This document shows positions 8,569 through 16,223 of a DNA stretch of 42,320 nucleotides, piece by piece. Positions within the stretch are counted from its first letter, which is position 1, and the number at the start of each line of letters is the position of its first letter. This DNA is from JAPLGZ01 sp038318235 (GTDB lineage: Bacteria; Chloroflexota; Anaerolineae; Caldilineales; Caldilineaceae), in NCBI GenBank assembly GCA_038318235.1, contig JBBQBY010000004.1, positions 1 through 42,320 on the forward strand. Direction: 5' to 3'. The notes beneath the pieces were generated by a model, which saw only the letters and a list, made by a program, of their open reading frames with translations, searched no databases and was not told the DNA's origin. The position numbers and the translations under genes are program-made.

Positions 8569-9729
8569 TTAATAAGAGCGGGGTAAGCCCAGCTCATGCT
8601 GAGCGATATGTGATAATATGAGGTTGGTAGAGACGGGGGCTACTTGATAGAGGCGGGTCTCGCGAAATTTACGTTCAATATCATATTCACGGGCGAAACC
8701 AAAACCCCCGAAAGTTTGCAGCGCAACATTGGCCGCTTCCCAGGCCGCATCGGCGGCCAGCAATTTAGCCATATTTGCCTCCGCACCACAGGGTTGACCC
8801 GCTTCAAACAGCGTCGCCGCCTGGAAGCGCATCAAGTCTGCGGCGCGTAAATTGACATAGGCTCTGGCGATCGGAAATTGCACACCTTGATTTTGACCAA
8901 TCGGCCGGTCGAAGACAACCCGCTCGTTGGCATAGTTTGTCGCTCGCTCGATAAACCAGTGACCATCTCCAATACATTCGGCGGCGATCAGAATGCGTTC
9001 AGCGTTCAGGCTGTCTAACAGATAACGAAAGCCCTGGCCTTCTTCGCCAATTCGGTTTTCGGCCGGCACCTGTAAATTATCAAAGAAAACCTGCGCCGTG
9101 TGGTGATTGATCATCGTCGGAATCGGCTGAATGGTTATGCCGTTGCCAACGGCCGTGCGCAAATCGACGAGAAAAATCGAGAGCCCATGCGTGCGTTTTT
9201 TAACTTGTTCCAGCGGCGTGGTACGCGCCAGCAACAACATTAAATCGGAGTGGGCGACACGCGACGTCCAAATTTTCTGACCGTTGATCCGGTAGTGGTC
9301 ACCCTGGCGCACGGCCGCGGTGCGGATGCGGGTGGTGTCGCTGCCGGCGTCTGGTTCGGTGACGCCAAAGGCTTGCAGCCGTAATTTGCCGGTGGCAATC
9401 GGCGGCAAATATTGTGCTTTCTGTTCCGGCGAACCGTGGCGCAACAGGGTGCCCATCATGTACATCTGGGCATGACAGACGGCCGCATTGCCACCGCTGT
9501 GGTTGATCTCTTCCAGAATAATCGATGCCTCGGTGAGTGTACTCTCACCACCACCGTAGACTTCGGGGATCAGCGCGGCCAGATAACCGGCGTCCGTCAT
9601 CGCTTGGACAAAGGCCTCCGGATAGGCGTTTTCGGCGTCAATTTGTTGCCAATAGGTGTTGGGAAAGTTGGCGCATAGGTTGCGCACGTGGCGGCGCAGA
9701 TCGGCGTGAGTATCTACAATAGTGCTCAT
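8569..9729 (-). CDS. Acyl-CoA dehydrogenase family protein
   Basis: A 386-aa FAD-dependent acyl-CoA dehydrogenase, the enzyme that introduces the alpha-beta double bond of an acyl-CoA and passes electrons to ETF. Visible motifs include FGVTEPDAGSDT (substrate/FAD signature), YRINGQKIWTS, a QNQGVQFPIA helix and FGGFGFAREYDIERKFRETR near the C-terminus. The usual C-terminal catalytic glutamate (YEGT) is missing: the sequence reads YQVAPVST, with proline (P365) at the glutamate position. An SLNAER motif supplies E244, the location used by isovaleryl-CoA-type enzymes. ATG 9729 with AGGTGAG upstream is preferred over a GTG at 9744. Its substrate is probably branched or atypical, by inference. Confidence 0.88.
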   Translation of the reverse strand: MSTIVDTHADLRRHVRNLCANFPNTYWQQIDAENAYPEAFVQAMTDAGYLAALIPEVYGGGESTLTEASIILEEINHSGGNAAVCHAQMYMMGTLLRHGSPEQKAQYLPPIATGKLRLQAFGVTEPDAGSDTTRIRTAAVRQGDHYRINGQKIWTSRVAHSDLMLLLARTTPLEQVKKRTHGLSIFLVDLRTAVGNGITIQPIPTMINHHTAQVFFDNLQVPAENRIGEEGQGFRYLLDSLNAERILIAAECIGDGHWFIERATNYANERVVFDRPIGQNQGVQFPIARAYVNLRAADLMRFQAATLFEAGQPCGAEANMAKLLAADAAWEAANVALQTFGGFGFAREYDIERKFRETRLYQVAPVSTNLILSHIAQHELGLPRSY

Positions 9730-9894
9730 CAGAAGATTACTCACCTACTTATTCTAGGACAGCATCAATCTATCGCAAAATTATTGGAAGATAAGTGATT
9801 CCTCATTACACAAAAATGCAAGCACGCAAACCTATATTGATTATATCCCATCCACATATAGCTGTCGAACAAGTTTTCGCTAGCGGCTCAGCAT

Positions 9895-11205
9895 TCACCC
9901 CTCCAACAGCAAGACTTCCGGGTCTTCGATCAACTCTTTAATCTTGACCAAAAAGCGCACGGCCTCGCTGCCATCCACAATCCGATGATCATAGCTGAGC
10001 GCCACGTACATCATCGGACGGATGACGACCTGGCCGTTGAGCGCGATCGGTCGCTCTTCGATCTTGTGCAGACCCAGGATCGCAACTTGGGGTGGGTTGA
10101 GAATCGGCGTACTGAGCAGCGAACCGAAGACGCCACCGTTGGTGATCGTAAAGGTGCCGCCGCGCAAGTCTTCAATCGAAAGCGCGCCATCTTGCGACTT
10201 TTTTACAAACCCCTTGATCGCCTTTTCAATGCCAGCAAACGACAACTGATCCGCATTGCGCAAGACAGGCACTACCAGCCCTTCTTCAGCGCCAATCGCC
10301 ATCCCAATGTCATAATATTGCTTAAGCACAATGTCATTCTCTTGAATTTCGGCATTGATCGGGGGATATGCCTTCAGCGCCCCAATGCTGGCCTTGACAA
10401 AGAAGGACATAAACCCGACTTTGATGCCGTTGCGCTTCTCAAATTGCTCATTGCGTCGCTTGCGGATATCCATGACGGCGCTCATGTCGATCTCGTTAAA
10501 GGTCGTCAGCATCGCTGCGGTCTGTTGCGCTTGCACCAGGCGTTCGGCAATCGTGCGGCGGCGGCGTGACATGCGAACGCGGGTTTCGCCGCGCGGATCC
10601 GCGCTTGATTGACTGCTGGCGGCAGGCGCTGGCCGCACCGGCGTTGCGGCTGGTGGTGCGACAGGCGCTGGTTTTTCTTCGGGATGTTGGGTGCGTAGAT
10701 AACTTTCAACGTCCTGCTTGGTCACGCGACCACCAGGGCCTGCGCCGCTAACGGCGGCCAGATCGATGCCTTGTTCAGCGGCCAGGCGTTTGGCCACGGG
10801 TGTCACGCGCTCCTCTGGCGCGAGGACTGGTGTCGGCGGATTCCCCGTTGGTTCGGCGGCGAAGCCTTCCTCCTTTTTGCCGGTTGGGGCGGGTTGGGGC
10901 GTCACTGGCGCAGCGGGCGGTGTGCCATTGGTTTGCGCTGCCGCTTTGGGGGCAACGGCACTGGCATCGGCTTCATCAATTGTTGCCAATACATCACCGA
11001 TCTTAACGTCATCGCCGGCGGGGTGTTGAATCCCGTGCAAAACCCCATCCTTTTCGGCGGCGACTTCCAGATTCACCTTGTCGGTTTCCAATTCCACGAC
11101 GGCTTCACCGGCTTTTACGGCGTCGCCTTCATTTTTCATCCAGCGTGCGACAGTGGCTTCTACCACCGATTCACCCATGTCAGGGACTTTAATTTGCGTT
11201 GCCAT
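9895..11205 (-). CDS. sucB: Dihydrolipoyllysine succinyltransferase, E2 of 2-oxoglutarate dehydrogenase
   Basis: A 436-aa E2 acyltransferase that moves succinyl from lipoamide to CoA in the TCA cycle. Domains in order: lipoyl domain (1-77) with lipoylated K43 in ETDK, an alanine/proline linker, peripheral-subunit-binding domain (about 133-170, VTPVAKRLAAEQGID...GPGGRVTKQDV), a second A/P linker, then the catalytic domain (about 208-436) with the active-site H407 and D411 in SYDHRIVDG. Length and order are those of single-lipoyl SucB proteins. GGAGAG precedes the ATG. It lies 132 bases downstream of sucA, separated by an inverted heptamer array, so the two probably share a transcript. No E3 gene is in the window. 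Confidence 0.95.
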   Translation of the reverse strand: MATQIKVPDMGESVVEATVARWMKNEGDAVKAGEAVVELETDKVNLEVAAEKDGVLHGIQHPAGDDVKIGDVLATIDEADASAVAPKAAAQTNGTPPAAPVTPQPAPTGKKEEGFAAEPTGNPPTPVLAPEERVTPVAKRLAAEQGIDLAAVSGAGPGGRVTKQDVESYLRTQHPEEKPAPVAPPAATPVRPAPAASSQSSADPRGETRVRMSRRRRTIAERLVQAQQTAAMLTTFNEIDMSAVMDIRKRRNEQFEKRNGIKVGFMSFFVKASIGALKAYPPINAEIQENDIVLKQYYDIGMAIGAEEGLVVPVLRNADQLSFAGIEKAIKGFVKKSQDGALSIEDLRGGTFTITNGGVFGSLLSTPILNPPQVAILGLHKIEERPIALNGQVVIRPMMYVALSYDHRIVDGSEAVRFLVKIKELIEDPEVLLLEG

Positions 11206-11239
11206 TGGTTCTGCTCTCCGTCTTTGATTGACAAAGGAA

Positions 11240-11347
11240 GTAGGGAGTAGGGAGTAGGGAGTAGGGAGTAGGGAGTATGCGTGGCTTCTGACTTCCTACT
11301 TCCTACTTCCTACTTCTTATTTCCTACTTCTTATTTCCTACTTCTCT
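11240..11347. repeat. Inverted heptamer arrays between sucA and sucB (GTAGGGA / CTTCCTA)
   Basis: Five perfect GTAGGGA units run from 11240 to 11274. Facing them, from 11292, come CTTCCTA, CTTCCTA, CTTCCTA, CTTCTTA, TTTCCTA, CTTCTTA, TTTCCTA and CTTCTCT. Read as reverse complements these are TAGGAAG units in the same phase as TAGGGAG. The array runs into the sucA stop codon (11338-11340). In the sucAB mRNA the two blocks would pair as a long imperfect hairpin. Confidence 0.8.
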
Positions 11348-14142
11348 ATTTCTGCAAATGCCTGTTTCACAATTTCTGCCTGATTGATCTGATGCCAGGT
11401 GGCTGATCCTTCGGCCGGGCTGGCGCGCCGTGGTCGCCCCACATAGCGCAGGGCAAATGAATAATGCCCCTGGTCGATAATATAGTTGAGTTGTGGGCGG
11501 CCAGCCGGCCATGCCCCCATGTTACGCGGCTCTTCTTGCACCCAGCAGACCTCTTGCAAGTTCGGGTAGCGCTTGAACAGTGCATCCAAATGATCCGCTG
11601 GGAAAGGATAAAGCTGCTCGACGCGGGCAATCGCGATCCACGGTCGTTGGTTGCGCAACTCGTTTGTCACCAAATCCACATAAACTTTGCCGCTACACAG
11701 AATTAACCGGCGAATTTCTGCTGGATTTTGGGCGGCTACCGCATCATCAATCACCGGCTGCCACTTACCTTCGGTCAGATTGCGCAATGTCGACAAAGCG
11801 AGTGGATGGCGCAACAGGCTCTTGGGCGTCATCACAATCAGCGGTAGCGGGTCGGTGGTTAACAAGGCTGCTTGCCGCCGCAATAGATGAAAATATTGGG
11901 CGGCCGTAGTCGGGTTGGCAATCCGCATATTGACTTCGGCGGCGGATTGCAGAAAGCGCTCTGGGCGTCCGCTGGCATGGTCGGGCCCCTGGCCTTCGTA
12001 GCCATGCGGCAAGAGCAGCACCAGCGAAGGGGTCTGCTCCCATTTCGCAAAACCAGAGACGACAAACTCATCGATGATCGCCTGGGCTGTGTTGGCAAAG
12101 TCGCCATATTGCGCTTCCCAGATCACCAAGCGATCTGGGCGTTCAATATTATAGCCATATTCAAAGCCAATCACGGCTGCCTCGGTGAGCGGACTGTTAT
12201 ACACTTCAAAGGCGGCGCGCGCTTGGGGCAAATTTTGTAAAGGTGTATAGGCTTTGCCAGTGTGGGCATCAAACAGGACGGCGTGACGGTGGCTAAACGT
12301 CCCGCGTAGCACATCTTCACCCGTCAACCGGATCGCCGTGCCTTGGGCCAAAATCGAGGCCAGCGCCAATTGTTCGGCGGTCCCCCAATCGATTGTCGCT
12401 TCGTCCAGTTGATCCAAGGCGTTGACACTGCGCTGGCGCACGCGTTGCAGACGCGGATGCACCGTGAAGCCCGCTGGCGTCTGGATCAGCGCCTGATGCA
12501 AGGCGTGCAGGGTTTCGGCTGGCACGGCCGTATGCACCTTGCGCGCTGCGCCCGGTGGCGGCGGCTTAATCTCTAAGGGTAATTTTTCGTCGGGGGTTAG
12601 GCTGTTCAGGATCGCTTGCAGTTCATCCATCTGCTGCTGGACCAACTGGTCGGGCATCGCCGCGTCAAGTACACCTTCGGCGATTAATTGATCGGCCAAT
12701 TGTTTGCGCACCGTGGGATGGGCGTCAATCAGGGCATACATTTTGGGCTGCGTGAAGCGTGGTTCGTCCCCTTCATTGTGCCCATAGCGCCGGTAACCGA
12801 TCAGATCGATCAGAAAGTCTTTTTCAAATTTATTACAGTAAGCCGTCGCCAGGCGCGCCGCCTCGATACAAGCCAGCGCGTCGTCCGCATTGACGTGGAC
12901 AATCGGAATTTTGAAGCCTTTGGCCAGATCGCTGGCATACAAGGTGCTGCGTTCATCTTGCGGATCGGTCGTGAAGCCGACTTGGTTATTGGCAATAATG
13001 TGAATTGTGCCGCCCGCGCTGTATCCTTCTAGCCGCGACATATTCAAAGTTTCGGCTACAATGCCCTGGCCTGGAAATGAGGCATCCCCGTGAATGAGAA
13101 TAGGCAAGGTCTGATGCGGATCGAAGCGGGCTGGCCCCGGTTGGTCGGTCTCGGTGCCGGCGGCACGCGCCATGCCTTCGACAATCGGGTTTACATGCTC
13201 CAGGTGGCTGGGGTTCGGCGCCAGGCGCACCACCAGGTCAACTTCTGTATCCGTTTGGGGCAAGGATCGATCGGCCCCGCTGTGATATTTAACATCACCG
13301 GTGTAACCCAGCGCGCTGAGTTGGGTGTAATAGCTGGTGCTGGTGGGGTCTTTGAACTCAACCAGCATTTGGTGATAGGGTTTTTGCAGCACATGGGCCA
13401 AGACATTGAGCCGGCCACGGTGCGCCATGCCAATCAAAATTTTATAGACGCCGACATCGACACACTCGGCGATGATTTCGTCGAGCATGGGCACCATCAT
13501 GTCCAGCCCTTCAATCGAGAAGCGGGTCTTGCCAGGAAAGGAGCGTTGCAAAAACTGTTCAAACGTTTCTACCTGCGTCAAACGCTCCAGGAGTTTGACG
13601 GCGTCCATTGGGACTTGTGGTGGCCGGAATGCGCCAGACTCGGCGGCGTGGCGCAACCATTCGCGCTCTTCGGAGCTACGCACATGGTCATAATCATAAC
13701 CCGTGCTAGTCGAGTAGACTTGGCGCAGCCTTTGAATCGCCTCCCAAGCCGTCTCGGTCTGCTCGGCCAGCGGGCCACCAATGATGCTGGCCGGCAAGCG
13801 GCGCAAATCGTCGTCCGAAATGCCATAATAAGCCGGAGCGAGTGATGGATCGTCGGGCGGCGGTGTGCCCAGTGGATCGAGACGCGCCGCCAGATGGCCG
13901 TATTCACGGATCGCTTGGGCCAGATTGACCGCGCTGGCGACCTTGTTCATGTCAAGCTGGGTTTCCAGGCTCGGCATAGGTGGGGCGGCCCCATTTACAT
14001 GGCTTTCGGGCGCGATTGGTTGCCAATCTTCAAAATAGGTGCGCGTGGCCGCGTCCACCGATTTGGGGTCCTGGCGATAGCGTTCGTATAGTTCTAAGAC
14101 ATAACCCGCATTGGGGCCGTGGAAATCTGATAAGTTAGTCAT
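11338..14142 (-). CDS. sucA: 2-oxoglutarate dehydrogenase E1 component
   Basis: A 934-aa thiamine-diphosphate-dependent E1 that decarboxylates 2-oxoglutarate and succinylates E2-bound lipoate. The N-terminal NAGYVLELYERY helix and FEDW are typical of OGDC-E1. The catalytic core shows MAHRGRLNVL (H241), NPSHLE, and the ThDP/Mg motif from GDASFPGQG (G352-D353) to NNQVGFTT (N385-N386). The C-terminal transketolase-like domain includes EAQYGDFAN and LLLPHGYEGQGPDHASGR, and the end CWVQEEPRNMGAW is canonical. The length is standard. ATG 14142 has no obvious ribosome site. A sigma70-like promoter lies about 160 bases upstream. The gene is followed by sucB. Confidence 0.96.
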   Translation of the reverse strand: MTNLSDFHGPNAGYVLELYERYRQDPKSVDAATRTYFEDWQPIAPESHVNGAAPPMPSLETQLDMNKVASAVNLAQAIREYGHLAARLDPLGTPPPDDPSLAPAYYGISDDDLRRLPASIIGGPLAEQTETAWEAIQRLRQVYSTSTGYDYDHVRSSEEREWLRHAAESGAFRPPQVPMDAVKLLERLTQVETFEQFLQRSFPGKTRFSIEGLDMMVPMLDEIIAECVDVGVYKILIGMAHRGRLNVLAHVLQKPYHQMLVEFKDPTSTSYYTQLSALGYTGDVKYHSGADRSLPQTDTEVDLVVRLAPNPSHLEHVNPIVEGMARAAGTETDQPGPARFDPHQTLPILIHGDASFPGQGIVAETLNMSRLEGYSAGGTIHIIANNQVGFTTDPQDERSTLYASDLAKGFKIPIVHVNADDALACIEAARLATAYCNKFEKDFLIDLIGYRRYGHNEGDEPRFTQPKMYALIDAHPTVRKQLADQLIAEGVLDAAMPDQLVQQQMDELQAILNSLTPDEKLPLEIKPPPPGAARKVHTAVPAETLHALHQALIQTPAGFTVHPRLQRVRQRSVNALDQLDEATIDWGTAEQLALASILAQGTAIRLTGEDVLRGTFSHRHAVLFDAHTGKAYTPLQNLPQARAAFEVYNSPLTEAAVIGFEYGYNIERPDRLVIWEAQYGDFANTAQAIIDEFVVSGFAKWEQTPSLVLLLPHGYEGQGPDHASGRPERFLQSAAEVNMRIANPTTAAQYFHLLRRQAALLTTDPLPLIVMTPKSLLRHPLALSTLRNLTEGKWQPVIDDAVAAQNPAEIRRLILCSGKVYVDLVTNELRNQRPWIAIARVEQLYPFPADHLDALFKRYPNLQEVCWVQEEPRNMGAWPAGRPQLNYIIDQGHYSFALRYVGRPRRASPAEGSATWHQINQAEIVKQAFAEIEK

Positions 14143-14299
14143 AATATCGTTAATGATGCTGATAATTAAGGATGGCGATTGGGGAGAAATGACAATGGCG
14201 TTTCATCAGATTCAGCCCATGCGCCCAGAATGCCATCCCATTAATTGTTTAGCCCCGCTGCTTGAATGCATTATCATTACAGTGCATAGCTTATAAACT

Positions 14300-14328
14300 A
14301 GCATAACGCGTGGTTTGCTAGATGTCAA
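14300..14328 (-). promoter_or_regulatory. Candidate sigma70-like promoter for sucAB
   Basis: On the minus strand a perfect TTGACA (14328 down to 14323) is followed, after exactly 17 bases, by TATGCT (14305 down to 14300), 4 of 6 matches to TATAAT. Transcription would start near 14293 and give a leader of about 150 bases before the sucA ATG. The leader has no recognisable riboswitch to my eye. Confidence 0.5.
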
Positions 14329-14375
14329 TTCGTTTACATTTTGCTTTGCACGGATAGTCTATGGAAGGCTAATTC

Positions 14376-15440
14376 TCACACAAGTAGTTGAAGATCCGTC
14401 AGGCCAACCTGCTGGGCCGCCTGCCGTAAATCGGCCAACGTGACCAGGTTGAGCGGAATGCCGTGCTGGCGATAGTTCGCCCGATTGCGCGCTTCCATTT
14501 CGCCCGGTGCGTAGGTGCGATCAAAGCCCGGCGCCAGTTCGGTGCTGTGGACTTGATCGATGGCTTGGTCTACGCGCGCCTTAAAGCGCCCCACTTCTTC
14601 AAAGGCGCCCACCCGGAGCGCCATCACAAAATGTCCATCTGCACCGGGTTTGGGGCCAGTTTCGAGGCTGCCGAGTTCGGTGCCATAGGCCGCACCAGAG
14701 AGCATGGACGATAAAATGCCCATGATCATCGCCAAGCCTGCGCCCTTGAAGCCGCCAATCGGTGCTAACAAGCCTTCAATCGCCTGCGCGGGGTCAACGG
14801 TAGGTCGGCCTGCGCGGTCAAGCGCCCAGCCTTCTGGCAAGGTGAGACCCTTTTGCTGATAGACGCGCAGTTTGCCATGCGATGAGCCACTAAAGGCCGC
14901 ATCATAGACAATCGGCTCTTGCGCGTCGGCGGGAATCGCAAAGGAGAGCGGATTGATGCCGAGAATACGTTCGGCGCCACCCCACGGAGCCATTGTCGGC
15001 AGTGCGTTGGTGGTGGCAATACCAATCATGTCAGCTTCCAGCGCCATGCGCGTAAAATAGGCCAGCGCGCCGCAATGGTTGCTGCCGCGGATGGCGACGA
15101 CGCCAATGCCCAAAGTCTTCGCCCGCTCAATTGCCTGCTGCATGGCGAAGGTAGTGCCAATTTGCCCCATACTGTTGCCACCGTCCACCACCAGGCAGGC
15201 GCCGCTGTCATGCACAATTTGGGGCTGACCCTTGGGATCTACGCCGCCCGTCGTCAACTTTTTCACATACTCCGGCACGCGCAAAACGCCGTGCGAATGG
15301 ACGCCACTCAGATCGGCAAAGACCAACGAGTCGGCCAGCCGCGCCGCGTCGGCTGGCTCCATGGCGCAATGGGCAAAAATAGTCGTCACTAGTGCTTGCA
15401 GTTTGTCCGCATGAGTCCGTTGTTCTTTTGCTGTTGTCAT
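14376..15440 (-). CDS. Ldh2-family NAD(P)-dependent malate/L-lactate/ureidoglycolate-type dehydrogenase
   Basis: A 354-aa member of the Ldh2/malate dehydrogenase (YlbC/ComC) family, NAD(P)-linked 2-hydroxyacid or imine reductases with a fold unlike Rossmann LDH. Family signatures are SHGVLRVPEY (about 54-63), a GSNHCGALAYF block carrying the catalytic-region histidine, TNALPTMAPWGGAERILGINP (cofactor-binding) and GFKGAGLAMIMGILSSMLSG near residue 225. Full length. Substrate cannot be assigned: members act on malate, L-lactate, ureidoglycolate or 2,3-diketogulonate. It is transcribed toward sucA but 230 bases apart, with the sucA promoter in the gap, so separate transcription is likely. Confidence 0.87.
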   Translation of the reverse strand: MTTAKEQRTHADKLQALVTTIFAHCAMEPADAARLADSLVFADLSGVHSHGVLRVPEYVKKLTTGGVDPKGQPQIVHDSGACLVVDGGNSMGQIGTTFAMQQAIERAKTLGIGVVAIRGSNHCGALAYFTRMALEADMIGIATTNALPTMAPWGGAERILGINPLSFAIPADAQEPIVYDAAFSGSSHGKLRVYQQKGLTLPEGWALDRAGRPTVDPAQAIEGLLAPIGGFKGAGLAMIMGILSSMLSGAAYGTELGSLETGPKPGADGHFVMALRVGAFEEVGRFKARVDQAIDQVHSTELAPGFDRTYAPGEMEARNRANYRQHGIPLNLVTLADLRQAAQQVGLTDLQLLV

Positions 15441-15590
15441 GGTTGATTCTGCCTTCTATTGGGTTTATCAGGGAGCAGCCAATTCGATGTCACCGAAAGT
15501 GTACCACCTGACGATTGCTTGGACAACTTGGCATAGCCGGCATGAATTGCGCAACCGATCTGACGCTTTGCTCTCTCTCTTTGAATCCAG

Positions 15591-15596
15591 TACAAT
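15591..15596 (+). promoter_or_regulatory. Candidate -10 element of the tRNA-Sec gene
   Basis: TACAAT ends six bases before the first base of tRNA-Sec, so initiation about 7 bases after the -10 would fall on the mature 5' end. The -35 position (15568-15573, TTGCTC) is a weak match. This is an inference from spacing only. Confidence 0.3.
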
Positions 15597-15602
15597 ATGC
15601 AT

Positions 15603-15699
<97 letters not shown>

Positions 15700-15703
15700 C
15701 TTT

Positions 15704-15784
15704 GATTTACGCTTTTAGATTGACGATTTATGAGATATCGTAAGCGAAGCAACTTCGTCCATCAAAAATCGTACATCGTACATT
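15704..15784. repeat. Degenerate inverted heptamer array after tRNA-Sec (GATTTAC type)
   Basis: Units GATTTAC, GCTTTTA, GATTGAC, GATTTAT and GAGATAT run in 7-base steps from 15704 to 15738. The facing block from 15757 reads GTCCATC, AAAAATC, GTACATC, GTACATT, which are reverse complements of GATNNAC-like units. The array begins five bases after the tRNA and ends before the 137-aa gene. The unit matches the clean GATTTAC array at 19140-19265. Confidence 0.55.
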
Positions 15785-15806
15785 TACCCTAAGGCCAGAA
15801 CACACG

Positions 15807-16220
15807 ATGGAAATATCACTTTTTCAACCCGATGAACCGCTCCGTTTTGAGCGGGTTGTTCTCTATCCTTACCCAGACTTAAAACGGATCTGGACGCGAG
15901 CCTGGTTGACAGCCGTGCAAGACCAACATCCGAATGTCGAGATCATTGTCTATAACCCAGACGGCAGCGAGAACACCAGTGTCTATATGATGGCGCATGC
16001 CGAGCAGCGGATCGAGACCACATTGCACATGCGCAACCCAACGCCCGGCGCCATCTATCGTGTCGTGGCCGAATTGACACTGGGGCTTACCGATAAACCA
16101 GAACTACTCGAACGGCAAGAGTTTGAACTGATCCTGGAATTTCGCAACCCCAATCAAAAAGCGCCGGGCTTTGGCTTCGGTGTGGACTGGGATCAAGTTC
16201 AACAAACCGCGCAGGAGTGA
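15807..16220 (+). CDS. Hypothetical 137-aa protein encoded directly before the subtilase
   Basis: I do not recognise this 137-aa protein. It has no signal peptide or membrane segment. It alternates short polar and hydrophobic strands (VEIIVYNPDG, NTSVYMMAHAEQRIETTLHMR, IYRVVAELTLGL, RQEFELILEFRNP), suggesting a single beta-sandwich domain, with a glycine/phenylalanine-rich end (PGFGFGVDW). The next gene starts 3 bases after its stop, and its ribosome site AGGAG lies inside the last codons of this gene, so the two are almost certainly cotranscribed and coupled. A role as substrate, inhibitor or chaperone of the downstream protease is possible but unproven. Confidence 0.8.
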   Translation: MEISLFQPDEPLRFERVVLYPYPDLKRIWTRAWLTAVQDQHPNVEIIVYNPDGSENTSVYMMAHAEQRIETTLHMRNPTPGAIYRVVAELTLGLTDKPELLERQEFELILEFRNPNQKAPGFGFGVDWDQVQQTAQE

Positions 16221-16223
16221 AAC

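Noticed and set aside
13090..13845. 251-codon plus-strand frame inside sucA
   Set aside because: It lies fully opposite the catalytic region of sucA and is a codon-usage shadow.
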